Counted from the first letter of the stretch, positions 1 through 8,895 are shown. The stretch is 55,637 nt of DNA from Levilactobacillus namurensis DSM 19117 (GCF_001434785.1 NZ_AZDT01000019.1:1-55637); one strand, 5' to 3'. Made by a program: numbers and translations. The notes: generated from the sequence alone by a model not told the origin.

Positions 1-614
1 TTTTTGAAAAACATGAAAACTGACGACTTTTTTGAAAGGTATGAATAATTCAGGTTCTTGTTTGTATATCTCATCCGATTTTTTAGCGGGGTTTCGGGGT
101 TTTGTTGATTTGTATAGAAAATTCGGCGGGGCCTTTGAGGGACTCCGCCGGTTTTTCTTGCAGTATTTTGGCTATGTTTGGCCGCTATACGGCCTAGGAC
201 CTAGATGCCTGTTTGGCTAGCACGCTGTTCCAGCTGTGCTGCTCCTTGCAATCATGAACAAGGAACGTTCATGCTCTTAGGTCGCTGCTACTGAGGTGGA
301 TTATATTGATTATCTTCCTCTTGGAATAGGTATTATTGATATTTGCTATTAGGTGAATGAACATTTGCTTGGAGTATCGGTCGGCCACAAGCCGCCGTGG
401 TTCCGTGATAAGTATTATCATTGAATTGATTAGGGCGGGTGTCCTAAAAGACTGTAGCGTATTTTATTCCTGATGGATGGTTGACGGAATTGCTGCGTTA
501 TGTGGCTTTTCGTACTTGGTCTTATCAGTCTCTTTTATGCTTGGGGAGTAGTTGGTGGGTCAGACTTGAGGTATCAGGTGAGTTCTAATGTGAAAATTGA
601 AGTTGACTTTCAGT
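1..614. other. Intergenic DNA before the MarR gene
   Basis: No coding region is convincing here; short open frames have no ribosome binding site and no family signature. The stretch holds a terminator at 124-157 and a perfect inverted repeat at 253-273 (CATGAAC, 7-base spacer, GTTCATG), which could be an operator but has no gene directly attached. Confidence 0.5.
124..157 (+). terminator. Rho-independent terminator of a gene left of the window
   Basis: CGGCGGGG at 124-131 pairs with CTCCGCCG at 143-150 and is followed by GTTTTTC. The orientation fits the end of a plus-strand gene that lies before base 1. Confidence 0.6.
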
Positions 615-640
615 ATATAGTGTAGCATACTACACTATAT
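615..640. promoter_or_regulatory. MarR operator in front of the marR gene
   Basis: Perfect 11-bp inverted repeat ATATAGTGTAG (615-625), spacer CATA, CTACACTATAT (630-640), ending 18 bases before the marR start codon. The size and AGTGTAG core suit a MarR dimer site, implying autorepression. A closely related palindrome precedes the downstream exporter. Confidence 0.75.
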
Positions 641-658
641 TGAAAAGAAAGGAGCCGC

Positions 659-1111
659 ATGATGGATACTTTATTCGAAGACAACATTGGTCGCAATTTG
701 AAAACGCTCAATAATCTTGTTGAAAAAAAGTTGAACAACGATTTACGGTCACTCGGTGTTAGCTTAACTGGAACGCAAATGTCAGTCATGATGTGGCTGC
801 ATAATAATCAAGGCGTACCCTTAACGCAAAAGCAGATTGAAACTGAATTAAAGCTAAGTCATCCAACGACGCGTGGTATCAATAAGCGGTTGGTCGAAGC
901 CGGATTGATTGAAACTCAGGTGGTGGCGGAAGATAAGCGACAAATTCAGTTACAATTAACGCCGAAAGGGCGAGACTTGCTTGATAGCTATAGTCACCAG
1001 TTAAAAATGAAAGTGGATGCCGTCGAAGCTAAAATGTTAACTGGGATCGACGCTAATACGCAAACTATTTTGTTATCAAGTATTCGCACGATGATCCGAA
1101 ATATGGAATAA
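659..1111 (+). CDS. MarR-family transcriptional regulator
   Basis: A 150-residue winged-helix regulator of normal MarR length. The recognition region runs over about residues 55-87 and the wing, with the DKRQ signature, over about 92-108. MarR dimers usually release DNA when they bind small aromatic or phenolic compounds. The start follows AAAGGAG; a second ATG at 662 is equally possible. It is followed after about 80 bases by a DHA2 exporter, and both genes carry a GTGTAG-type palindrome upstream, so the likely job is local repression of the pump. Base composition is AT-richer than most of the window. The ligand is unknown. Confidence 0.9.
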   Translation: MMDTLFEDNIGRNLKTLNNLVEKKLNNDLRSLGVSLTGTQMSVMMWLHNNQGVPLTQKQIETELKLSHPTTRGINKRLVEAGLIETQVVAEDKRQIQLQLTPKGRDLLDSYSHQLKMKVDAVEAKMLTGIDANTQTILLSSIRTMIRNME

Positions 1112-1149
1112 ACCAGTAGGTCGAATAGAGGCCTATTATTTTTAAATAA

Positions 1150-1169
1150 AAGTGTAGCTAGCTATACTT
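1150..1169. promoter_or_regulatory. Second MarR-type operator, before the exporter
   Basis: AAGTGTAGCTAGCTATACTT is a 20-bp palindrome with one mismatched pair. It shares the GTGTAG core with the operator at 615-640 and lies just upstream of the exporter ribosome binding site. Confidence 0.6.
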
Positions 1170-1192
1170 TTTTCGAGAAAGGAAGTCTTAAT

Positions 1193-2614
1193 TTGATTAC
1201 AATTAAGTCTACATCAAAGACGAAAGCACTCATGATGGGCGTACTTTTAATTGGCGCTTTCACTATGCTATTATCAGAGACATTTTTTAACAACGCGATT
1301 CCTACCATTATCCAACAATTTGGCGTCACACAATCCACTGCCCAATGGGTCAGCACCGGGTATCAGCTAGTTGCCGGTCTGATGATTCCAATTTCTGCCT
1401 GGGTGTTTCACCGATTTAATACACGTTATACATTTATGACATTAGCGGGAATATTTTTAATCGGTAGCGTTTTAGGATTTTCTGCTAATTCCTTTGGGTT
1501 ATTACTTGTAGGTCGCTTGATGCAGGCTATTGCGGCCGGGTCGATGATTCCGCTCATTCAAAACGTTGTGCTGATGATTTACCCAGCCAACATTCGTGGT
1601 ACCGTTATGGGGGTCATTGGCTTAGTTGTAGCGTTTGGTCCTGCCTTAGGTCCGACAGTGGGGGGCTGGATTATTGATTATTGGGGTCTTAAATGGCTGT
1701 CAGGAATATTAATCCCCTTAACACTAGTGCTACTAGTGGCGGCCTTTTTCTTTGTACACACAGCGGTTGAAACCGAAAATGTGAAGGTTGATTGGATTTC
1801 TATCCTAGAATCTTCACTAGGGTTTGGTGCCTTACTCTATGGTTTTTCTGAGATTGGTAACGTAGGTGGACTTAGCTGGCCTAGTGTTATTCTGCTAATC
1901 TGTGGACTCGTCGTTTTAGCACTATTTACGTTTAGACAGCTTAAGTTGACTAACCCATTGATTAATGTGACGGTTTTCAAAAACCATGTATTTACGCTGA
2001 CGACCATTTTAAGTGCTCTAAGTAATATCGCATTACTTGGTGTTGAATTAGTTCTACCTTTGTATTTACAGCGGGTACACGGTCTTTCGGCGCTAAATTC
2101 AGGCTTGATTTTACTTCCCGGAGCTTTACTAGAAGGGTTAATCAGTCCAATTTCAGGGAAATTATATGATAAATTTGGGATTAAGCGAATTTCGTTAGTC
2201 GGATTTGCCATTATCGCAGTTGGAACTGTGCCGATGTTATTCTTCACGGCCTCAACGAACCTGATATGGGTCGCAGTGGCCTACGCATTTCGGATTGTTG
2301 GTGTGGCAACTGTGATGATGCCAACGTTTACGGAAGGAATCAATGCGCTGAAGCCAGAATTTTCCATTCACGGAAATGCTGCATCCTCGACTGTTCGGCA
2401 AATTTCCGGGTCACTAGGAACCGCTGTTTTAATGACGCTAGTCGCTTTTGGAACCAGTAGTGGTAGCGCAGAACACTTATCGCAGACGTCACAATTGAAT
2501 CATGGTTACTGGTTCTCGTTCTTGGCAGCATTCTTGATGGCATTACTTGGTTTTGCACTCTCCTTCGCATTAAAGAGCAAACAATCAGATCCTACTGAAG
2601 GTGAACAGGACTAG
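1193..2614 (+). CDS. MFS drug exporter, DHA2 (14-TMS) type
   Basis: A 473-residue integral membrane protein with many hydrophobic spans, the size of the EmrB/QacA (DHA2) drug:proton antiporters. The antiporter motif C appears as GPALGPTVGGW at about residues 149-159, and the tail carries a short charged end. The start is TTG, chosen because GAAAGGAAG sits 8-16 bases upstream and no ATG is well placed. It forms a unit with the MarR gene upstream, so induction by a toxic compound that is also the substrate is expected. The substrate cannot be read from sequence. Confidence 0.9.
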   Translation: MITIKSTSKTKALMMGVLLIGAFTMLLSETFFNNAIPTIIQQFGVTQSTAQWVSTGYQLVAGLMIPISAWVFHRFNTRYTFMTLAGIFLIGSVLGFSANSFGLLLVGRLMQAIAAGSMIPLIQNVVLMIYPANIRGTVMGVIGLVVAFGPALGPTVGGWIIDYWGLKWLSGILIPLTLVLLVAAFFFVHTAVETENVKVDWISILESSLGFGALLYGFSEIGNVGGLSWPSVILLICGLVVLALFTFRQLKLTNPLINVTVFKNHVFTLTTILSALSNIALLGVELVLPLYLQRVHGLSALNSGLILLPGALLEGLISPISGKLYDKFGIKRISLVGFAIIAVGTVPMLFFTASTNLIWVAVAYAFRIVGVATVMMPTFTEGINALKPEFSIHGNAASSTVRQISGSLGTAVLMTLVAFGTSSGSAEHLSQTSQLNHGYWFSFLAAFLMALLGFALSFALKSKQSDPTEGEQD

Positions 2615-2716
2615 GTAAGCTACTGTTATGTCATGGTATTATTGGCTCAAGTAGAATGATACCTATGGTCTGATTAAGTTTTGGCTAGTGGCTAACTTGT
2701 TCTTGTAATTCTTGTC

Positions 2717-2775
2717 TTACGAAAAGCGTCTGAATTGCATACGATTTGCGTACGCAATTCAGACGCTTTTCGTAA
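2717..2775. terminator. Long perfect inverted repeat, terminator of the exporter
   Basis: Two perfect 22-bp arms (2717-2738 and 2754-2775) flank a 15-base loop. The right arm contains CTTTTCG rather than a clean T run. It ends the marR-exporter unit and may act in both directions. Confidence 0.7.
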
Positions 2776-3256
2776 AAGCTGTATGATACGCGGAGCACTA
2801 GTTGAATCGAACTCATTGACAAGCAAACAGTGTTCCAGGCTGGTCCGGAAATCAGTTAGAGAACGTTTGTGATTATATTTGGTGTTAAATCCTGTTTCTG
2901 CGTTGTGAAAAGGTGGTTTCGATTCTTGTGAGTCTGAGGGAGTCCACTTTGACGACGGATTCTTTATGATAATGGTATAGGTATCTTTAATCGTGCAGAG
3001 AAAAAATTTCCTAGTTCAATTGTATGAATGAATCAGTGTTTACACAAATTATTTTACATTCCCTAAATTGGCCCCGTTGAGTTAGCATTGACGCTAGCGC
3101 AAGGCCATTTTAGTTGGAACTAATAAGTTAGTCTGGAACATTTCACAAGCGGTTGGGGTACTTTTAAGTGAAATCCTTGCCCGTGCATAATGATTTAGTA
3201 GTATTGCGACTATTGAACATGGGGGATGCCCACATGTTCAATTGAAGCGTTGAACC
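2776..3256. other. Intergenic DNA between convergent genes
   Basis: I see no gene. A hairpin with 10-bp arms (ATTGAACATG at 3212-3221 and CATGTTCAAT at 3233-3242) lies just past the stop of the minus-strand gene at 3257 and is its probable transcript end, although it lacks a strong T tract on that strand. Confidence 0.45.
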
Positions 3257-4258
3257 TTAAGCCGTTGGGTTGTTATAAATTACAAAGGATGCGACTCGCT
3301 TATTGGAAACTTGCGTACTAGCAACTCCAATATTGTAGGAAGCCATATAGGCGCCCTGGGGCCATTGTGGATTATGACCAAGTGAAGCCGTATCGGTCAT
3401 CAAATACGGATTGTCTGAGGTCAACGAGAAAATGAAATTATCAGGCGAAATTTTTTCCTCAGTAGTGTAGTAGCAGACCAGATACTTGTTAGGGCCACCG
3501 CCAAAGTTATCAAGACCATGAGACTTTAAAAATGCCATAAAGCTGGGCGATTCTGCGTTAAATACATTGTGTGTAGGACTGCCGGGTCCCAGGTTATTGC
3601 TGACTTCGAAGAGACTATCGTGATAATTACCGGGATTATCTGGGTTGTTCTCATAGTAGGAGTCCGGTAATTCATTGTTGAAGTGATGAGCAATCGTCTG
3701 GGTCAGCATGTAACGTGCGAAGGCCATGTATTGGTTGTTTGGACGGGCACCGTGACCAAAGTTGGCAAGGGCATTAAGATCAGTCCGACTAGTGCTGGGA
3801 CCAGCTAATTTGAAATCAGCTAAAGTTAGTGGCCTAGTCGAAGAACTGGACTGAGTGGTTTGCCGGGGTTCTTGTGAAACTTGCGGAGCGGCACCGGTTG
3901 ACAGATACCCGCGCCAGATCCAGCCAGCAATGGACTTGTTGGCGTTGTGCACGTGGTAATAAATGTCATAAGTATGGGTGTCTCGGTTATAAAGTTTTTC
4001 ATGGGCGTCAGTTATCCATGTAATTCGATTTGTCATATCATTGGGACTGTAACGCACACCTAAATGTTTAGAGTAACGGGCACCCCGGTTACCATTGTGG
4101 TATTGATAATGGCCCATTGATCGGCGCCAGATTAGGCGGACGCTATTTGAGCGGGTTGCTGAGTAGCTAGCCCCCATAGCGTGCGCCGACGTTGGTAGGG
4201 ATGACCATAATCCTAAGCCTGCTACGCCGGCGATGAGGCCATAAACTAATTTATTCAT
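3257..4258 (-). CDS. Secreted cell-surface protein of Lactobacillaceae type
   Basis: A 333-residue exported protein. The start at 4258 (sequence MNKL) is preferred over an upstream in-frame start because TAAGGAGG stands just before it and a clean signal peptide follows, with an Ala-His-Ala cleavage site near residues 24-26. The N-terminal third is rich in Tyr, Trp and His, with a segment ending in GWIWRGYLS, like the SH3-like wall-binding repeats common in lactobacillus surface proteins. A Ser/Thr linker then leads to a C-terminal domain of about 180 residues that I do not recognise. There is no LPxTG motif. The protein at 29940-31073 has a similar N-terminal style. Function unknown. Confidence 0.75.
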   Translation of the reverse strand: MNKLVYGLIAGVAGLGLWSSLPTSAHAMGASYSATRSNSVRLIWRRSMGHYQYHNGNRGARYSKHLGVRYSPNDMTNRITWITDAHEKLYNRDTHTYDIYYHVHNANKSIAGWIWRGYLSTGAAPQVSQEPRQTTQSSSSTRPLTLADFKLAGPSTSRTDLNALANFGHGARPNNQYMAFARYMLTQTIAHHFNNELPDSYYENNPDNPGNYHDSLFEVSNNLGPGSPTHNVFNAESPSFMAFLKSHGLDNFGGGPNKYLVCYYTTEEKISPDNFIFSLTSDNPYLMTDTASLGHNPQWPQGAYMASYNIGVASTQVSNKRVASFVIYNNPTA

Positions 4259-4573
4259 GTAAAAATCCTCCTTACCTAGGGCCGAGTCTAGCACGTTAGT
4301 AAACGGGGAGTCGTGGGGCTTTTTTAAAGGTAAGGTTTATCAGATAAGCTACATAATTTGCTTAAGAGTGTTTCTGTAAAATGATTTGGCTAAGATGCCA
4401 AATAAGGCTGTTAATCTTATTGAAAAGGAATGGCGAAATCTGAAATTAAGTGAGCCACTTTAACGGCGTCAAACGGGGTGACTTCTCTGTGTAATTGAGC
4501 CGCCCATAGTCACGGCCTGTAGATGGGCTTCATCATGGGATTGGGCTTCAGATATTTCTCGCAGGAACAACGC
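4259..4573. other. Upstream region of the secreted-protein gene
   Basis: This holds the 5-prime region of the gene starting at 4258. I find no further gene and no strong palindrome. Confidence 0.4.
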
Positions 4574-4616
4574 AAAACAGGTCCCAGTCCCGCAATAGGG
4601 GATTGAGACCTGTTTT
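4574..4616 (-). terminator. Terminator of the cysteine-rich gene
   Basis: AAAACAGGTC at 4574-4583 pairs with GACCTGTTTT at 4607-4616, and the inner CAGTCCC and GGGGATTG extend the stem imperfectly. It begins 12 bases after the stop codon at 4629. Confidence 0.65.
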
Positions 4617-4628
4617 AATAAGTACAAG

Positions 4629-4808
4629 TTACTTCGCTGGGACGCCGCAATAGCCGTTGCAAGCGCATTTGTCGTCCGAAATCATCGGGCAGTGGCAAAT
4701 GCCATCGGCGCTAGCGCAGCCGCAGCCCTGGGCACAGGTCATACCGGCGTGGCAGTATGGGTTGGTCGCGTCTTGGGTATGGGATGAATCAGTGTTGGAT
4801 TGAGCCAT
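4629..4808 (-). CDS. Cysteine-rich metallothionein-like mini-protein
   Basis: A 59-residue protein with nine cysteines at positions 19, 25, 29, 31, 38, 40, 48, 50 and 54, plus histidines at 10, 20 and 39. It has three CxC-type pairs (CGC, CHC, CAC), the arrangement metallothioneins use to wrap Zn, Cu or Cd in thiolate clusters. It has no signal peptide, so it would act in the cytosol. It is a real gene: AAGGAGG lies 8-14 bases before the ATG, the frame closes with TAA, and a terminator follows. An inverted repeat overlaps the likely promoter. It does not visibly match SmtA/BmtA residue by residue, so homology is unproven and metal binding is inferred from composition and spacing. Confidence 0.75.
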   Translation of the reverse strand: MAQSNTDSSHTQDATNPYCHAGMTCAQGCGCASADGICHCPMISDDKCACNGYCGVPAK

Positions 4809-4847
4809 GAGACAAACCTCCTTGAATTTAGGTAAATGGTATTTTAT

Positions 4848-4864
4848 TTACTAACAATTAGTAA
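4848..4864. promoter_or_regulatory. Inverted repeat upstream of the cysteine-rich gene
   Basis: TTACTAA CAA TTAGTAA is a perfect 7-bp dyad located 40-56 bases before the start codon, where the promoter of the minus-strand gene should be. It resembles a repressor operator. The regulator is not identifiable from the sequence. Confidence 0.5.
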
Positions 4865-5153
4865 GAGTTTAGTCGCTTTTGGCCCAAATGGCAATGCCCA
4901 AAAGTCGAATAGCGGTCAGTTGTCTTCAGAAGTGGCTTGAGTTGGCGCTCATTTTGAATAACATAGCGATGGGGGCCTGAACCGTGCAACCTAACAGCGA
5001 TTGTGCGTAGGGGATGCGTAGTGGCTAACTTTCTTCAACCATCACCGCGTCCATCACCAGAACATCTGGTAAACTTGAGGGAGTAGTGGACTTAACGTAA
5101 AGGCCCCAAGTGATTTCAAAGTAGTGGGGTCGACGAGAGAGGTGGGAAGCACC

Positions 5154-6809
5154 ATGGAAGACGATTTAGCAGATCTGTTTGAGCCGCAAATCTTAGATCG
5201 GGGCTATGGGTATTACTTAGATGGGGCCGTCCAGAACTTACGACAGACCGCCACCCAAATTACCGCGGAGGTTCGCGGTTCCCAACGCTATGATGTCACG
5301 ATAACTTTGTGGAATGATAGTGTGATGGAGATGGCGTGCGATTGCCCGTATGCCGAACAAGGTAAGTCCTGTAAACACATGGCGGCCGTGCTCATGGCCG
5401 CGGAAGCTGCCAATGACGCAACTCCAGCTAGTTCTCCCGACCAGAGCGCTCAAGCTCAACAATTGGTGGCTCAGGCCACACCGGACCAGCTCCGGGCGTT
5501 CTTAAGCCGGACCTTGGCGAGTGACCGGACCCTGATGACCCAATTTAAAAAGTTTATGACGTCCTCAACGACCAGCGTTGCCGAGGAAAAAGCCGAAATC
5601 GACGACATTTGCGCGTCGTATGCCGACCGCAACGGGTTCATTGATTACCAGGACGCCGAATTCTTTGAAGCCGAGATTCAGAACTATCTGGCCGACGACT
5701 TGGAAACGCTGGTGGTCGATCATCAAGACGACGTTGCCTTTGCCGTGCTCAGCCATCTGTATTTAAAGCTGGACACCTTAGACATCGACGACTCCGCTGG
5801 CGAAATCATGGAAATTCTAATCAACGGGAGTGAGCTGTGGCGGCGGGTTATTAAGCAGGCGGCTCAGCCAATCAAACGCCAAATTTTTACCTGGTTGACC
5901 ACTCAGATTCAGCGTCCCTTAAACGCCATTGAGGAAGACGTTCGCACGTTACTTTTTGACCAAGGGTTCTCGGAGCAGGAATTCCTAGAAGCCCGGTTAG
6001 CGTTGACGGCTAAGATGATTCAACGCTTCGAATCTAGTTTGGACGCCACGGAATGGGACTTGACCCAGTGGGTGCTCTACCGGGCACACACCTTAACGGC
6101 GATGCAGGCGGACGATACCGTTCTCGAAGCCCTCTATCGCCGTTACCAGCAGTATTCGGCGGTGCGGAACGATTACGTGGATTTCTGCTTACGCAAGCAA
6201 CACGTGGCACAAGCCATTAGCTTGTTACAGGAGGGGAAACGGGTCAACCGCGACCTGCCCGGCGTGGTCGTCGAAGACAGCCGGCGCCTGGCTAAAATCT
6301 ACCAGCAACAACAGGATACAGTCAACTACCGCCAAGAACTCTGGCGCCTGGTGACCCAGTATCACGTGGCTGATTTAGCCGACTTTAAGGCCTACAAAGC
6401 AACCTTTTCCCCGGAAGTTTGGCCTGCCCAGCGAGCGAAGCTCTTCCAAGCATTACAGTCGCAAGCTGACCCGGCCAGATTGGCGCCACTATACGCATAC
6501 GAAGACCTGAAGCCCGAGTTGCTCCAGGCGATTCTGGCGGAAAAGGGAATCGCGGGGCTTCAGAAATACGGGCCCATGCTCAAGAATCAGTACGCCGCCA
6601 AAATTATCCACAAGTACGCCCAATATGCTGATCAGGCCATGACCAGTACTGGCCCTAGAAAACACTACCGCGAGATTGTCGACTTGCTTCGAGAAATGGC
6701 CCGGTATCCCTTGGGGGACCTGCAAGCCCAGCAACTCATCCAGGATTGGCAACAGCGGTACCCGCGGCGAAGTGCCATGTTGGATGAACTGGCGCAGTTT
6801 GAGTTGTAA
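5154..6809 (+). CDS. SWIM zinc-finger domain protein
   Basis: A 551-residue cytosolic protein. Residues 62-75 carry the SWIM signature Cys62-x-Cys64-x8-Cys73-x-His75, a zinc-binding module found in proteins that contact DNA or proteins. The rest is largely alpha-helical, with repeat-like segments typical of the C-terminal scaffold in this family. The ATG at 5154 is chosen over an in-frame GTG at 5124 because GAGAGGTGG sits properly before it. In many bacteria such genes lie beside a SNF2 helicase; no helicase is adjacent here. Codon use and GC are like the surrounding core DNA. The molecular role is not established. Confidence 0.85.
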   Translation: MEDDLADLFEPQILDRGYGYYLDGAVQNLRQTATQITAEVRGSQRYDVTITLWNDSVMEMACDCPYAEQGKSCKHMAAVLMAAEAANDATPASSPDQSAQAQQLVAQATPDQLRAFLSRTLASDRTLMTQFKKFMTSSTTSVAEEKAEIDDICASYADRNGFIDYQDAEFFEAEIQNYLADDLETLVVDHQDDVAFAVLSHLYLKLDTLDIDDSAGEIMEILINGSELWRRVIKQAAQPIKRQIFTWLTTQIQRPLNAIEEDVRTLLFDQGFSEQEFLEARLALTAKMIQRFESSLDATEWDLTQWVLYRAHTLTAMQADDTVLEALYRRYQQYSAVRNDYVDFCLRKQHVAQAISLLQEGKRVNRDLPGVVVEDSRRLAKIYQQQQDTVNYRQELWRLVTQYHVADLADFKAYKATFSPEVWPAQRAKLFQALQSQADPARLAPLYAYEDLKPELLQAILAEKGIAGLQKYGPMLKNQYAAKIIHKYAQYADQAMTSTGPRKHYREIVDLLREMARYPLGDLQAQQLIQDWQQRYPRRSAMLDELAQFEL

Positions 6810-6841
6810 GGGATTCAGCACTATCGGAATCAGAAACCTGC

Positions 6842-6888
6842 AAAAGCATCTGAATGACGCCACAGCGGGCGTTATTCAGATGCTTTTT
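6842..6888. terminator. Bidirectional terminator
   Basis: AAAAGCATCTGAAT at 6842-6855 pairs with ATTCAGATGCTTTT at 6874-6887 and is flanked by A and T runs. It separates the convergent SWIM and epimerase genes. Confidence 0.85.
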
Positions 6889-6923
6889 AGATTTCGGGTG
6901 GAATTTGTTCAGGATCAAAACGC

Positions 6924-7838
6924 CTACTCCAAAATCGTCCGAATCCCCTGTTCAAACGTGGTCACGGTGAAGTCGGGGAAGCGCCGATTGAACTTAGCGG
7001 CGCTGAAGCGGTTGTCCACCTGGTAACGTGGCAGAAGTTCCGCGAGCTCCCGCATTTGGGTGCTGACCAGGGCGCCTAATTTAAATTGCCACAGGGGGAT
7101 AACTGTGCGCTGAACGGGGTGGCCGAGGGTTTGTTCCGCCAGGTGCAACAGCTCTTGGTAGGTCCGGCTGCGGTCCACGGGCAGGTGCCAGGTCTGACCG
7201 TAACAGTCTGGTGTGTTGCCAATCAAAGCCATGGCGCGACTGGCATCGGGCGTCCAGATCAGTGACCGGGAGGTGTGTTGACTGACGGGCACTTTGACCC
7301 GCTTGCCGGCCTGCAGGTTTTTAAACAGCAACGTATTGGTGATACTTTTGGTACCGGCGGGGCCGTAGAATTCCGGTGCCCGGCAGATCACTGCGGTAAT
7401 GGTTTTCTGTGCCATGGCGGTTAACAATATCGTGGCCATTTTGGCCCGGACCGTCGCTTTGCGGCCCTCGGGAGCGAAGGGGGTGTCTTCGGTCTGCACC
7501 GCCGCCGTTTTAGGATACATGTAGGTGTTGTCGAAAAAGACCAGCTTGCTGTGGTGCACCTGGCAGGCCTGCATCACGTTAGCCAACATGGTGGGAAACT
7601 GCGCCTCCCACATGGTCGAATTCATGGGCAATCCCAGGGTAAAGTAGACGATGTCACTGCCCGCGATTGCCGCGTTGGTCTCCTCGGGGTTAAGCATGTC
7701 GGCCGCCACTAACTCATCGTTGGGATTGATTTGGGTGGGATGGCGGCTAACCAGGCGAATATCCTGGGTGTAATGGCGGGCTAATTCAACGGCCAGCTCG
7801 TGACCAATGGGGCCGTTACTGCCTAGAATCGTTTGCAT
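6924..7838 (-). CDS. NAD(P)-dependent epimerase/reductase-like protein
   Basis: A 304-residue Rossmann-fold protein of the extended SDR/NmrA type. The dinucleotide-binding loop GSNGPIG is at residues 6-12. The middle region has the FFDNTYMYPK segment near the usual active-site area. It probably reduces or isomerises a small carbonyl compound, or senses NADP. It is the third gene of a tight operon: the DJ-1 gene stop and this start share one base (TAATG), implying translational coupling. The operon is headed by an ArsR regulator, so it is likely induced together with the DJ-1 protein under electrophile or thiol stress (inference). Confidence 0.8.
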   Translation of the reverse strand: MQTILGSNGPIGHELAVELARHYTQDIRLVSRHPTQINPNDELVAADMLNPEETNAAIAGSDIVYFTLGLPMNSTMWEAQFPTMLANVMQACQVHHSKLVFFDNTYMYPKTAAVQTEDTPFAPEGRKATVRAKMATILLTAMAQKTITAVICRAPEFYGPAGTKSITNTLLFKNLQAGKRVKVPVSQHTSRSLIWTPDASRAMALIGNTPDCYGQTWHLPVDRSRTYQELLHLAEQTLGHPVQRTVIPLWQFKLGALVSTQMRELAELLPRYQVDNRFSAAKFNRRFPDFTVTTFEQGIRTILE

Positions 7839-8518
7839 TAATTTTTCAGCTCCTTAATTAATTTCTGAGCGACTGACCGGACCGAGAAAGGATTTTGGCC
7901 GGTAATCAGGCGACCGTCTTGGACGGCGTAGTCTGTGTAAAAGCGTTTCTGTTGGAAATGGGCGCCGTGCTGGCGGGCCACGTCCCGGTTGAGGAACGGC
8001 ACCACCTTACGTTTCCCTGCGAGGCGTTCTTCGGTAGCGGTAAAGCCGGTAATGGTCTTGCCGGCAATCAGGTAGCGCCCCTGAGCGTCCCGGATATTCA
8101 ACAGGCCCGCAATCCCGTGACAGACGGAGGCCAGGTATCCTTGGTGGGCGTCAATGGCCCGCGCAATGGCTTGGAGTTCCGGGTTGTCGGGGAAGTCCCA
8201 CATGACCCCGTGACCACCGGTGTAGTAGATGGCCGCGTAGTCGGCGGGATTAACATCGGCGGGCTTGAGGGTGTTGCGCAAACCGCGTTCGATGAAGTCG
8301 GGATCCTGATAAACGGCCATGATGGCGTCGTCGGTGTAGCGCATACTGCGCGGATCCAGCGGCACGAAGCCGCCGCGGGGACTCACGTAGTCACAAGCAA
8401 TGCCCGCGCGTTGCATCTCGTCCACGAATTCGGCACTTTCTCCCAACCACAGACCGGTGGGGTCGGTAGTTCCGTGATAAACTTGGACGTTGGTTTCGAC
8501 GATTAAGACTTTAGTCAT
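7838..8518 (-). CDS. DJ-1/PfpI-family (Hsp31-like) protein
   Basis: A 226-residue protein of the type 1 glutamine amidotransferase-like fold. The nucleophile elbow is SVCHG, with Cys133 followed by His134, as in DJ-1/Hsp31 chaperone-glyoxalases that act on methylglyoxal or damaged protein. An acidic residue in the GES segment near residue 27 fits the expected acid. The start at 8518 overlaps the stop of the ArsR gene (ATGA), and the end overlaps the epimerase start. A longer open frame upstream is out of frame with the regulator and is not needed. Glyoxalase III activity is plausible but cannot be separated from a chaperone or deglycase role by sequence. Confidence 0.85.
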   Translation of the reverse strand: MTKVLIVETNVQVYHGTTDPTGLWLGESAEFVDEMQRAGIACDYVSPRGGFVPLDPRSMRYTDDAIMAVYQDPDFIERGLRNTLKPADVNPADYAAIYYTGGHGVMWDFPDNPELQAIARAIDAHQGYLASVCHGIAGLLNIRDAQGRYLIAGKTITGFTATEERLAGKRKVVPFLNRDVARQHGAHFQQKRFYTDYAVQDGRLITGQNPFSVRSVAQKLIKELKN

Positions 8519-8850
8519 TTGAGGGTCCCCCGTTCCATAATTTCTTGGGCTTCCGTTAGAAAGGCCTGTAGTTTCGCAATTTCGCTGGTGACGTGGGTGA
8601 GGTAGTAAAAGTTCTTGGTGCCTTCGCGCCGGTAATCCACGATTTTGGCGTCCCGGAGGACTTTTAAATGGTGGGACACGGCGGGGCGGGAGAGTTGCGT
8701 GGCGGCCATTAATTGGGGCACTTGCAGTCCCGCGCAACCGACGTCTTCTAGGAGGCGGATGATGATTGCCTGGCGTTTTTCGTCACCCAGGGCAATCAGG
8801 AATCCGCTGACGTCGCTTAGGTTCTTTTGTAGGGTCGTATAATCTGACAT
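8515..8850 (-). CDS. ArsR-family winged-helix regulator
   Basis: A 111-residue ArsR/SmtB-type repressor, the first gene of the ArsR/DJ-1/epimerase operon. The helix-turn-helix spans about residues 42-77, with SRPAVSHHLKVL as recognition helix. The ELCVCDL metal site of ArsR is absent, as are the His/Asp alpha-5 residues of SmtB, so metal sensing is unlikely. A single Cys in the GCAG segment near residue 39 could serve redox or electrophile sensing. GGAGG lies before the ATG. A TGTTTAA dyad at 8878-8895 is the probable autoregulatory operator. Confidence 0.88.
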   Translation of the reverse strand: MSDYTTLQKNLSDVSGFLIALGDEKRQAIIIRLLEDVGCAGLQVPQLMAATQLSRPAVSHHLKVLRDAKIVDYRREGTKNFYYLTHVTSEIAKLQAFLTEAQEIMERGTLK

Positions 8851-8877
8851 GGGAATTCCTCCGTTCTTTGGTTCGTT

Positions 8878-8895
8878 TGTTTAAACCATTAAACA
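8878..8895. promoter_or_regulatory. Operator-like dyad before the ArsR operon
   Basis: TGTTTAA, ACCA, TTAAACA is a perfect 7-bp inverted repeat 28-45 bases upstream of the arsR start. The size and AT character fit ArsR-family sites. Confidence 0.6.

Noticed and set aside
32-220. 62-codon open frame at the left edge
   Set aside because: It spans a terminator hairpin, has no family signature, and its composition is not protein-like.
7838-8737. Extended version of the DJ-1 gene of 299 residues
   Set aside because: The extra N-terminus runs across the ArsR gene; the start at 8518 with ATGA overlap is sufficient.
8878-8895. TGTTTAA dyad as a parS variant
   Set aside because: It lacks the CACGTG core and lies at an ArsR promoter.
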